Shown piece after piece: positions 32,715-41,871 of a stretch of DNA of 64,000 bases (its first letter is position 1; each line of letters opens with the position of its first letter). Origin of the DNA: an uncultured Pseudomonadota bacterium. Lineage in GTDB: Bacteria; Pseudomonadota; Gammaproteobacteria; Steroidobacterales; Steroidobacteraceae. The notes beneath the pieces are model-generated. The model worked only from the letters and a program-made list of their open reading frames with translations, did no database searches and was not told the DNA's origin. Where the stretch lies: assembly GCA_903879335.1 (NCBI GenBank), contig CAIRLC010000019.1:1-64000 (forward strand). The letters run 5' to 3'. Position numbers and translations under genes: made by a program.

Positions 32715-32799
32715 CACGACGAAGCTACACGCCGTCACACGGCAGAATTTGACGTAGACTGAGAGCTCTCGGCTTGTCGGCCAGTGCGGGTCGGATCGA

Positions 32800-33057
32800 A
32801 TGTCTCTCTGCAGAAGTCATTGCGGCGCTTGCTGCACCGCGCCGTCCATCACCTCGCCCATTCCAGGCATGCCAAACGGCAAGCCCGCCGGCGTGCGCTG
32901 TGTACAACTGGATGAGCAGGAGCGCTGCCGCCTATTCGGCGATCCACGCCGGCCAAAGGTCTGTCGCTCATTGCAGCCCAACCCCGCCATGTGCGGGGCG
33001 AGTCGCGCCGAGGCCATGAGCTATCTGAGCGCCTTAGAACTCGCCACAACGCCTTAG
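32800..33057 (+). CDS. ykgJ: YkgJ family cysteine cluster protein
   Basis: [57 protein letters not shown]. Confidence 0.95.
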   Translation: MSLCRSHCGACCTAPSITSPIPGMPNGKPAGVRCVQLDEQERCRLFGDPRRPKVCRSLQPNPAMCGASRAEAMSYLSALELATTP

Positions 33058-34388
33058 GACCTGAACCCTTCGGCCTTCACGCGCCACCCGCCGGGCAGCA
33101 AATAGCCGCCGCCGAGGCCATGCTGCTTTGGCACTGTTTGCCGGTGGTACGACAAGTTCACAACGACCGTAACCACATCCGAGCCTTTGGCGCGCCGAAA
33201 GGCAAAGAGATCAGGATTGCCGGTCTCAATCACCGTCATTGAGCCACCCGCATCACCCGCCGCAAGCGCTGGGTGGCTGTGTTTCAAAGCGGACAACTTG
33301 CTGTATAACGGCGCGCGTGATCGGTCCTTGAAGCGAATCGGGTCACGCTCAAAAAACTCTAAGCGACGCGTGTTGACCGCTTCCTGTCCACTGTAAATCA
33401 GTGGCATGCCCGGCAAGGTAAAAGAGACGACGGTCAGCGCATCGACAAAGGGTCCGTAGAGTTCGACATCGCTGCCGTGCCAGGAATTGAAATCGTGGTT
33501 CGACACGAAGCGCATTTTGTACGCATCGTCTGGATAGGGCTTCGGCGGATGCGTCAAGAGATCCCCCAGCGAGGCCGCTGTGCGCCGACCTTTACCGATG
33601 GCCGAGAAGGCATTGCCGAGTTCCCAGTCGTAACCCATATCAAAAGCGCGGACCATCAGCTTGGGCTCATCCGCTTCAGCGAGCCAGAAGAGTGGCTTAT
33701 CGTGGTCAAGCTCGCTACGCGCGGCAAACCAGAAATCCTCCGGCACACGCATCGCGACATCACAGCGGAAACCATCAATATCGGTTTCTTTCACCCAGAA
33801 GCGCAGCGATTCAATCATCGCGGCTCGCAGATCCGGCGAGTGGTAGTCGAGACCGGCAACATCGGACCAGTTCTCTTCCTTACCGTCATCCCCGACGTAC
33901 ACATAGCCGGTGATCTGACCGTTCTTGTCCTTCTGGTACCACTCAGGATGCTGAGTGACCCATGGATGATCCAGCGCCGAGTGATTCGCGACCCAATCGA
34001 GAATCACTTTCATGCCAAGGTTATGAGCGGCCTGCACCAACGCTTTGAAATCATCCAGCGAACCAAATTCCGGATTGACCGCCGTATAGTTCTGAATCGA
34101 GTAGTAACTGCCGAGTGTCCCCTTCCGCTCTTTCACACCGATCGGTTGAATCGGCATGACCCAGAGAATGTCAGTCCCCAATGCACGAATTTTGGGCAGC
34201 TCTGGAATGATCGCGCGCAGGCTACCCTCGGGCGTGTACTGCCGGACGTTCAGCTCGTACATCACCGCCTTACGACTCCAGGGGAGATGCTGGACTTGCG
34301 TGGTTTGCGCAAACACCGGCAGGCAAATGGCATAGCCAACCAGAGCGCTAATCAAGAGTTTGGTCCACCAACGACGGCTGAGTAACAT
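33054..34388 (-). CDS. Secreted GH13 alpha-amylase family enzyme
   Basis: Signal peptide [53 protein letters not shown]. Confidence 0.93.
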   Translation of the reverse strand: MLLSRRWWTKLLISALVGYAICLPVFAQTTQVQHLPWSRKAVMYELNVRQYTPEGSLRAIIPELPKIRALGTDILWVMPIQPIGVKERKGTLGSYYSIQNYTAVNPEFGSLDDFKALVQAAHNLGMKVILDWVANHSALDHPWVTQHPEWYQKDKNGQITGYVYVGDDGKEENWSDVAGLDYHSPDLRAAMIESLRFWVKETDIDGFRCDVAMRVPEDFWFAARSELDHDKPLFWLAEADEPKLMVRAFDMGYDWELGNAFSAIGKGRRTAASLGDLLTHPPKPYPDDAYKMRFVSNHDFNSWHGSDVELYGPFVDALTVVSFTLPGMPLIYSGQEAVNTRRLEFFERDPIRFKDRSRAPLYSKLSALKHSHPALAAGDAGGSMTVIETGNPDLFAFRRAKGSDVVTVVVNLSYHRQTVPKQHGLGGGYLLPGGWRVKAEGFRS

Positions 34389-34517
34389 GAACACTCCCCT
34401 CACACACATGGTCGTTTGAGTATAACGGGCATCCAAGTGCCATCGGCATCACTGCGTGAGTTTCGCTATGCTCGGCGGCGGCAGCGAGACACTCAAGACT
34501 CCGCAGGACTCCCCATC

Positions 34518-35249
34518 ATGATGGCGCTGGAATGGACAAGCCTGTTCAACCCCAATCCGACTGTTTCGACCATCGACTTATTCGATGGCCAGATCTGTGT
34601 GGTGCTGGACGACGTACTCAATGAACCCGATCGTTTAGTGGCGTGGGCGTCAAGTCGCGGGCCATTCACTCCGCCCAGCTACCCCTATCCGGGTCTCGTT
34701 GCCGATATCCCGCATCCCCTGCTTGCCGCGGCAAGCAACCACTTTGATCGGATGCTTCGCGATCGACTGGGCTATCGCCGCCAGACCGAGTCTCTGGTAC
34801 GACTTTCGCTGATGCAACAAGCCGCCAGTGCCTTACGGCCGATTCAATGGCTCTGCCACCGCGACCGAATTGCTGCGGATCCATCCCGCACAGGTTTCGC
34901 GGCAAGCGTCCTCTACCTTTTCCACGATCCCGCATTGGGCGGAACGGATTTTTATCGCCCGAAGCAATCACCCGCCGAGACCGATCAGTTGATCGCCGAC
35001 AGTCAGCGCTTAGACGCGACCAGCTTTAGCAAGCGTTACGGTCTGACCGGGGGTTACATGGCGCCGGATAATCCGTATTTTGAGCATATTGCTCGGGTTC
35101 CCGCTGCGTGGAACCGTCTGATCGCCTACGACGGCGGCGTCTTTCATTCCGCCGCCGTCGATAGCAGCACGCCACTTCACGCAGACCCGACCCGAGGGCG
35201 TTTGACGCTCAACGGGTTCTACACCTGCACCCGTCCGCTGCGTTCCTAA
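34518..35249 (+). CDS. DUF6445-like protein, putative 2OG-Fe(II) oxygenase-like
   Basis: QWLCHRDRIA...SVLYLFHDPALGGTDFYRP...GGVFHSAAVDSS...GRLTLNGFYTCTRP; HxD..H..R spacing. Confidence 0.65.
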   Translation: MMALEWTSLFNPNPTVSTIDLFDGQICVVLDDVLNEPDRLVAWASSRGPFTPPSYPYPGLVADIPHPLLAAASNHFDRMLRDRLGYRRQTESLVRLSLMQQAASALRPIQWLCHRDRIAADPSRTGFAASVLYLFHDPALGGTDFYRPKQSPAETDQLIADSQRLDATSFSKRYGLTGGYMAPDNPYFEHIARVPAAWNRLIAYDGGVFHSAAVDSSTPLHADPTRGRLTLNGFYTCTRPLRS

Positions 35250-35719
35250 CGGCAGTCGTCCGTCATGCCCTTATTCCCCATGGCCATCTGGGCTTGGCAA
35301 CGTGCCGAGTTCCGGGCCAACTCCCCCTGATCAAGCGCCTTGATACGTGCAGCTTCTTGCTTACGCGCAACCAATGCTTTCTTTGCGTTATCAAGATCTT
35401 TCTGCAAGCCGGGCGCATTGGCCGGCCGCTCAAGCACTGCCTGACGATCAGAACCGAGCGGTAGAATCGTGAAGAACGTGGTTTCGGCGCCGCTGGGCCA
35501 CACCGCCTTTACATCCGGCGTTTCGATTTTGCCTGCCGCCGGATCGCCCTTATAGGTGCGAGTCACGGGGCCAAGACCCAGCGACTGCCCACCTTCAAAA
35601 AACTCAGCACCGATCGGATTGGAGTCATAGGTGAGCGTGGCTTGGGTAGCGGGCGGCGGTGTGACGCAGGCCGCCAAGACAAGTGTTAATCCAGTCATCG
35701 TCAGAGTGAAGATTTTCAT
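35246..35719 (-). CDS. Putative lipoprotein of unknown function
   Basis: MKIFTLTMTGLTLVLAAC lipobox; 157 aa; same strand as the halogenase. Confidence 0.75.
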   Translation of the reverse strand: MKIFTLTMTGLTLVLAACVTPPPATQATLTYDSNPIGAEFFEGGQSLGLGPVTRTYKGDPAAGKIETPDVKAVWPSGAETTFFTILPLGSDRQAVLERPANAPGLQKDLDNAKKALVARKQEAARIKALDQGELARNSARCQAQMAMGNKGMTDDCR

Positions 35720-35728
35720 GATCTATCC

Positions 35729-37249
35729 TCAGGCTAATGGTTTAGCCGCACAGTGGTCAGCGATGAACTGAGCGTGCGTCGGCATGTAGTCCGTGCATGA
35801 TTCGATGACGCCCGCCACTTCATCGAGATATTTATCGATTTCAGACTCCGGCAACACGTCCGTCAACGGGTGGTGTGATTCAGCTTTTATTCTCTGGCCA
35901 TGCATCACCTGCAACCAGCTGACCTTGGTGAACAATTCATTTCCCTCCCGGAGAACACGGCCGTGACTACGGAACAGATCAATGCGCTGCTGCAAGGTCT
36001 CGGGCACATCCATCGTGCGGCAATAGTTCCAAAACGGCGTGTCGTCCCGTTCGGTTGCCTTGTAATGAAGAATGATGAAGTCCCTCACCCACTCGTATTC
36101 CCGCTGCATCACACGGTTGTATTCGGCGGTTGAGGCTGCGTCGAATCCTGCGTTCGGGAAAAACGTCAGCAGGTGGGCGATACCCATCTGAACCAGATGA
36201 ATACTGGTCGACTCCAGCGGCTCTAGGAATCCGCTCGCCAACCCGATGCTGACCACATTGCCTTTCCAGGTCTCGCGGCGTCGCCCCGGCGTAAAGGAAA
36301 TATGCCGCGGCGCGGCGAGCGACTCACCGTCTAAGTTACTCATCAGTATCGAGGTGGCCTCGTCCTGGCTCATGTAACGACTGGAATAGACATGCCCGTT
36401 GCCGATACGGTGCTGCAAGGGAATGCGCCATTGCCAACCCGCCGCGCGAGCGGTGGAGCGAGTATACGGAAGCAGGACGGGTGCGGACGCACACGGCACC
36501 GCAACGGCGCGGTCGCAAGGCAACCAATGCGTCCAGTCCTCAAAACCGGCCTGCATTGCGCCTTCAATCAGCAGCGCGCGAATACCCGAGCAATCGATGA
36601 ATAAATCGCCGTCCACTGTTTCGCCGGAGCGCAATTTGAGGCCAGTGACCCGGCTGCCATCCGCGTTCTTGCTGACCGACTCAATGAGGCCTTCAACGCG
36701 TCGGACACCGCGTGCTTCCGAAAATTTACGCAAATAGCGCGCGTAAAGCGACGCATCGAAATGAAAGGCATACGCGATCTGCGATAACGGCGACTTCGGC
36801 ATGTCGAGCTTCGGACGCATGAACTTGTTGTGCTTGCAGGCCATCGTATTGATGGAATAGGCATCCAGTTCTTTAGCCTTACCCGCCAAATACTGCTTGA
36901 GCCAGTATTGGTGGAAATCGACCGTCCAGGTGTCCTGGCCGATCGTGCCAAAGCCGTGCACATAACGATCGCCCAGCTGCCCCCAATTCACAAATTCGAT
37001 ACCGAGCTTGAAGGTGGCCTGGGTTTCACGCATGAAATCGTCTTCGTCGAGTTCAACCATTCGGTTGAATAACTGAATCATCGGAATCGTCGCCTCGCCG
37101 ACACCAATGGTTCCGATCTCTTCAGACTCGACCAACGTGATTGGATAACGACCACGCAGCACTTTGGACAGCGCTGCCGCAGTCATCCAACCAGACGTTC
37201 CGCCACCGACAATTACGATCCGCAAGGCAGACGGGTTAGAGGATTCCAT
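35729..37249 (-). CDS. Flavin-dependent tryptophan halogenase family protein
   Basis: VIVGGGTSGWMTAAAL; GVGEATIP; ATFKLGIEFVNW (catalytic Lys region); WQWRIPLQ (WxWxIP); SGFLEPLESTSIHL (catalytic Glu region). Confidence 0.93.
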   Translation of the reverse strand: MESSNPSALRIVIVGGGTSGWMTAAALSKVLRGRYPITLVESEEIGTIGVGEATIPMIQLFNRMVELDEDDFMRETQATFKLGIEFVNWGQLGDRYVHGFGTIGQDTWTVDFHQYWLKQYLAGKAKELDAYSINTMACKHNKFMRPKLDMPKSPLSQIAYAFHFDASLYARYLRKFSEARGVRRVEGLIESVSKNADGSRVTGLKLRSGETVDGDLFIDCSGIRALLIEGAMQAGFEDWTHWLPCDRAVAVPCASAPVLLPYTRSTARAAGWQWRIPLQHRIGNGHVYSSRYMSQDEATSILMSNLDGESLAAPRHISFTPGRRRETWKGNVVSIGLASGFLEPLESTSIHLVQMGIAHLLTFFPNAGFDAASTAEYNRVMQREYEWVRDFIILHYKATERDDTPFWNYCRTMDVPETLQQRIDLFRSHGRVLREGNELFTKVSWLQVMHGQRIKAESHHPLTDVLPESEIDKYLDEVAGVIESCTDYMPTHAQFIADHCAAKPLA

Positions 37250-37303
37250 AGGACTGACTCCGGCAAGTTCTAGGTGCTACTTTGCACCGAGTCCCTTCAA
37301 AAA

Positions 37304-37336
37304 AAAACCTCGCCGCGTTGCCGCAGCGAGGTTTTT
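37304..37336 (-). terminator. Rho-independent terminator downstream of the TonB-dependent receptor gene
   Basis: Stem AAAACCTCGC/GCGAGGTTTT flanked by A- and T-runs, so it could act in both directions. Confidence 0.85.
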
Positions 37337-37357
37337 ATCTACGTTTCTACCGAAAGA

Positions 37358-40162
37358 TTATTCGGCGAACTTGTAGAACACCTTAAGGGCGTAGGTCGCG
37401 CCCGTCTTGGTGTCATGCGGCGAGAACGTACCGTCGCCGTTCGGGCTCAGCTCCCGATAGACAGGCTTGTTCATGTTATTGCCTTCGAAGCGGATTCCGA
37501 GGCCCTTAGCTGGACCACTCTGCAGTTCGTAGCCGACCTGAGCCGACACCCACTTCTGAGGCGCGATGTACACGAGCGCTGGGTAGCCGCCGACGACCGA
37601 ATTGGAGACGCTGCCAACATACTGCGAGCGCTCGTTGTCCGCGATAAAGGCGCTGAAACCACCTTTTTCGAAGTACAAGATCGCCTTCTTATTGATGTGC
37701 GAGAGACCCGGCAACGGCATGGAGCCGGTGGTCGGCACCTGCTGCGACGGATTCAAGCCGATCAGGTTAGGCAGCGCGACCGAGCTCGTGGTTGACGAGA
37801 AGTTGGTCATCAAGCCGAAACCATCCAACCACGAGGCGATCATGCTGAACGGCAGCGAAGCCGACAGCTCGAGGCCCTTGATGTTGCCACCCGAGCCATT
37901 CACGGTCTGGGTGAAAATACCGCTGGTCGGGTTGACCCAGCCTGACGCGCCCAGCTGTGCCTCGATCGCCGTGAAGTCATAGTTCACGGTCGTCTGCGGG
38001 ACGATGTAGCTGTCAAGGTGCTTGTAGAATACCGCTGCACTGACATACGCCCGCGACTGGAAGTACTTTTCCAAAGACAGGTCAACGCCCGTCGCCTTGA
38101 AAGGCTTCAGGTGCGGGTTACCGGCCGATCCGACAACCAACGGCGTGCCGCCTGGGCCGGCGACTGCGTTAGCGCCACTGGTTGCTTCTGCCGCCGCCAA
38201 CGAGTTACGCAGATCCGTGAGCGTTGGACGCGCAATCTGCTTGCTCAATGCAAAGCGCAGCTTCTTACCGTCACCGAGATCGCCAGCCAAGTTCAAGGCC
38301 GGGAGGAAATCGGTGTACTTGGCGCCGTCCGAGGTCAATGTCCCCGCTGGGTTGGTGAGCGTGACACTCGAAGTGGCGTCCGCACGGTACCCGGCAGACG
38401 ATTGGTCCGTACGAACAATCTGGGTGCCGACGTTACCGCGAACGGGCATATCACCCCAGCGGGTGTCGATGTCCAACTTGACGTAGCCGGTCGTGACCTT
38501 CTCGGAAACCGTCCAGGTCTTCGATAAGATGTCGTCATTGTACTTGCGCAGGATCGACACGCCTGGGAACAGGCCGTCCTGCGGCGCATAGCCGAGAATA
38601 TCGAGGCCCGTGCCGCCGACGTTCGTCTGGACGAAGCTACCGCCTGGGAAAGCGACCGCGTCGCTGGCCACACCGCTCGACGGAACGATCAGACCTTCGT
38701 CCGTGATGCGCTCCTTCGAACGCTTCGTGTAATTCACGCCAAAGCGCAGCTGCGAGAACATACCGCCGCTCAGTTTATTGGCCAAATCGAAACGAACCGA
38801 CGTGATCTTGTCGGTGATCGTTGGGCCCTTGATGTAACCGGCCTGCGGGACACCGTTGATGCCGCTCCATCCCGTCACATCATGAATCTTCATGGTGTTC
38901 GGATCGGTCAAGCTGTCGCTGTAGCTCAGTTGCGGGGTGGCCGAAGTGCCGTTGGTGTAGGACATCTGCCCGGCCGTTGCCAGGCCGCCGTAGACTTCAA
39001 TGTCTTTCTCGACGCGCGTCGCCGTGTTCGTGTTGAGATCTAACGTCGCTGTCCAAGTGTCGGACAGCTTCAACTCGTTCTTCCAGCCGATCGACTTCAC
39101 CGTGTCGTTGTCGAACAGGTTTTCATCCTTGAGGATCACGTCCCAACCGCCGCCACCGCAGTAAGCGCAGTTCGAGATGATCGTACCGGAGTCAGCCGTG
39201 CTGCCGGCGGTCAACGAGTCGCCGCCGTAGCCGGTGACGCGCTGAACCGAGTTCTTGTTCGTGCCTATCTTACGCTTGGCGTAAAACGCGTCGACTTCAC
39301 TGCTGAAGTTTTCGTTCGGCTTGAACTCGAGAATGCCAACCGCGCTGTCCCGCTTGTCGGTCGTTAAGTCGGTCTCATAGTTCAGACCGCCAAACCATGG
39401 GTTGCTGACACTGCCACCACCAACCACCGGCAGCGTGCCGCCCCAGCTGCCGCTGGAGAGTTGGCTGCTGTTGCTGTCCGAGTGCACGAAGCCCACGGCC
39501 ACACCGACCGTATGGTCAGCAAACTGATCAATGATCGACAGCGTGTAGCGCTTGCCCTTGCCCTGTGTCGGAAGGCCGACGCCATTCTTGGTCTTTTCTG
39601 CCTTACCGTCGACGATCAGGCCGCGGTAGTTCAGTGGCTTGATCAATTGGTTGTCGATCGTGCCAGCCAAACCGGCCGTCATCAGCGATGAATCGCCCGA
39701 CTTGTAGACCGTCGCGCCGGCGATGAGCTCGGCCGGATAGATGCTGAGGTCGAGTGAGCGGCTGCTGTCCGTCGAGGTCTGCTCACGGCCGTTCAACAAA
39801 TAGCCGTTGAAATCCGGACCAAGGCCACGGATCGAGATGGCCGTCGCGTTACCGTAGCGGTCGCGCTGCGTCGTCACGCCCGGCAAACGAGCCAGGGATT
39901 CAGCAATCGTCGTGTCCGGCAACTTGCCGATGTCTTCCGCCGAAATCGCTTCAACGATAACGTCCTGGTCACGCTTGATCGAGATTGCATCCTCGATCGA
40001 CTTGCGAATACCAGTGACGACAACCTCCTCAAGCGGGCCGGCAGCCGGAGCCTGTTGGGCTGAAGCGGCGAAAGACAGCGCGAGGAGCGCGGAGCCTGCA
40101 GCGACCGGCGAAGCGGCGCGCAGCGTAAGAGCGATACGGGAACGCAGATTCAGCGTTGACAT
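37358..40162 (-). CDS. TonB-dependent receptor, maltodextrin-type
   Basis: EEVVVTGIRKSIEDAISIKRDQDVIVEAISAEDIGKLPDTTIAESLARLPGVTTQRDRYGNATAISIRGLGPDFNGYLLNGREQ; ends with aromatic beta-signal ALKVFYKFAE. Confidence 0.95.
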   Translation of the reverse strand: MSTLNLRSRIALTLRAASPVAAGSALLALSFAASAQQAPAAGPLEEVVVTGIRKSIEDAISIKRDQDVIVEAISAEDIGKLPDTTIAESLARLPGVTTQRDRYGNATAISIRGLGPDFNGYLLNGREQTSTDSSRSLDLSIYPAELIAGATVYKSGDSSLMTAGLAGTIDNQLIKPLNYRGLIVDGKAEKTKNGVGLPTQGKGKRYTLSIIDQFADHTVGVAVGFVHSDSNSSQLSSGSWGGTLPVVGGGSVSNPWFGGLNYETDLTTDKRDSAVGILEFKPNENFSSEVDAFYAKRKIGTNKNSVQRVTGYGGDSLTAGSTADSGTIISNCAYCGGGGWDVILKDENLFDNDTVKSIGWKNELKLSDTWTATLDLNTNTATRVEKDIEVYGGLATAGQMSYTNGTSATPQLSYSDSLTDPNTMKIHDVTGWSGINGVPQAGYIKGPTITDKITSVRFDLANKLSGGMFSQLRFGVNYTKRSKERITDEGLIVPSSGVASDAVAFPGGSFVQTNVGGTGLDILGYAPQDGLFPGVSILRKYNDDILSKTWTVSEKVTTGYVKLDIDTRWGDMPVRGNVGTQIVRTDQSSAGYRADATSSVTLTNPAGTLTSDGAKYTDFLPALNLAGDLGDGKKLRFALSKQIARPTLTDLRNSLAAAEATSGANAVAGPGGTPLVVGSAGNPHLKPFKATGVDLSLEKYFQSRAYVSAAVFYKHLDSYIVPQTTVNYDFTAIEAQLGASGWVNPTSGIFTQTVNGSGGNIKGLELSASLPFSMIASWLDGFGLMTNFSSTTSSVALPNLIGLNPSQQVPTTGSMPLPGLSHINKKAILYFEKGGFSAFIADNERSQYVGSVSNSVVGGYPALVYIAPQKWVSAQVGYELQSGPAKGLGIRFEGNNMNKPVYRELSPNGDGTFSPHDTKTGATYALKVFYKFAE

Positions 40163-40563
40163 AAGCGTTGAGCCTCCCAAAGGATAAAACGCGGAAAAAC
40201 CATCGATCCAAAAACAAAAACGACACGGCGCTCGCGCAACGTATCGGCTTGGCTTAGCTCAAGAAATGATTGCGGCGTCACGCGCCGAGACCCCCCTCAA
40301 ACCATCGCCCGACGAGCGTCTGATTGCGCTCATCATTTTTATTACCGCTGCAATCGGAACTGCGTCGGTGTTCGAAAAATTATGCGAAAAAATTCATTGT
40401 TTTGCAATATCGCCGCCGTCTAACTTTCCCGTTGTTAAATGTTCGAGTGAGAAAAGCCATTTAACTGCATGTATTAACGCATTATTTTTAATATTTGTTG
40501 CCCAATAACAACACATGAAAGCGGAAATATGTTGCAGCGCTTATGAAAATTAATGCAAAAACT

Positions 40564-41586
40564 CTAGGCGCCGCAGGTTTCGCGAACCACTAAGTCCGTT
40601 GGCAAACGCTCTGAACGCAGGCTCGATGAGTCGCCGCTGAGCAGCTTAGACAGAAGCAACCGCCCTGCGAGCGCAGTGTCCTGGCGCACTGTCGTCAATG
40701 CAGGACGAGCGTAACGGGCAAACGGAACGTCGTCATAGCCGACGACAGAGACGTCGCCGGGAACAGACTTACCTGCTCGCTCAAGTGCCCGGATAGCACC
40801 GAGCGCGATCAAATCTGAGGCCGCAACGATGCCGTCGAAGGCCACTCGGCGCGCCATGAGGGCATCGATCGCGGCCTCTGAGGCCTCCAGATCAAACGAT
40901 GAAGGCACTGAGAGCGAGGGATCGACGCTCAAGCCCGCATCCTGCAACGCGGTTAGGTATCCCTGATGCCGCTGCGCAGACTCGGGGGCCTCCGTATCGC
41001 CTAAGAACACGATTCTGCGCCGACCGAGGCGCGCGAGGTGTAGGGTCGCACGACGGCCACCCAATGGGTTATCGCTGCCCACCGAGCAATACAGCTGGTT
41101 GGGAATTTGCGCCCCCCAAACGGCAAAGCGGGTCGACGTTTCGGCCAATTGGTTATAGGCCGCATGCAATGAACTTTGGCCCAGAAAAATGATACCGGTG
41201 GCGCGATTGGTGGCCATAAGCTGGGCGAGGTCCGCTGGACCCGACGGCGCCAAATGAGACACGATAAAGTCGCAGCCTCGCTGACGGGCCGCCTCACCGA
41301 GACCCGCGACCAATTCCAAGGTAAATGGATCGGACAAACGGGCATCTCGCCCCTGCGGTCGCGGAATGACAATCGCAACCGCAGCGGCTGCGACGGTGGG
41401 TCCGGCCGGCATATAGCCTCGAAACGGGTAGTCGTGCTCGCGCGCCAATTTCCACAGCAACTGCTTCGTCTGCTGGTTGACCGCAGGGCTATCGTTGAGT
41501 GCCCGAGAAACGGTGGTTATGGATACGCCAGCGAGGCGAGCCAAATCCTCCAAACGTGTATTTCGCCGAACGCTCACGCAATCCAC
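40564..41586 (-). CDS. LacI-family transcriptional regulator
   Basis: TRLEDLARLAGVSITTVSRALNDSPAVNQQTKQLLWKLA HTH; periplasmic-binding-like C-terminal domain. Confidence 0.96.
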   Translation of the reverse strand: MDCVSVRRNTRLEDLARLAGVSITTVSRALNDSPAVNQQTKQLLWKLAREHDYPFRGYMPAGPTVAAAAVAIVIPRPQGRDARLSDPFTLELVAGLGEAARQRGCDFIVSHLAPSGPADLAQLMATNRATGIIFLGQSSLHAAYNQLAETSTRFAVWGAQIPNQLYCSVGSDNPLGGRRATLHLARLGRRRIVFLGDTEAPESAQRHQGYLTALQDAGLSVDPSLSVPSSFDLEASEAAIDALMARRVAFDGIVAASDLIALGAIRALERAGKSVPGDVSVVGYDDVPFARYARPALTTVRQDTALAGRLLLSKLLSGDSSSLRSERLPTDLVVRETCGA

Positions 41587-41871
41587 CCCCTGTAATGGGC
41601 CGCGATTCTACGTCTGCCCACACCGCCACAGACAACATTTTTTCATTTTTTTTTCATCCGTCTACGTCCACAGGTCATCTTCAACCAGCAGATTTGAGAT
41701 TGTTTTTTATGACTTTTATTCCGAAAAAGCAGACAGCCGCTTCACTGACTCACCACTTCAGATAGGCAATCGCATATTTTTGCAATTTTTAGATCAGCCT
41801 CCCGGCACTCGCCGTGCGGCATGGCTTCGTGCACCATCCGTGGTTGGCGATCGCCATCAGAGGGGGAATGC

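Noticed and set aside
33477-34385. 302-aa plus-strand ORF
   Set aside because: Antisense to the well-supported GH13 gene; no recognisable domain
40396-40408. ATTG-N5-CAAT as a possible LacI operator
   Set aside because: Short and in an AT-rich region; no matching copy found upstream of the GH97 or GH13 genes beyond a shared TTTTGCAAT string
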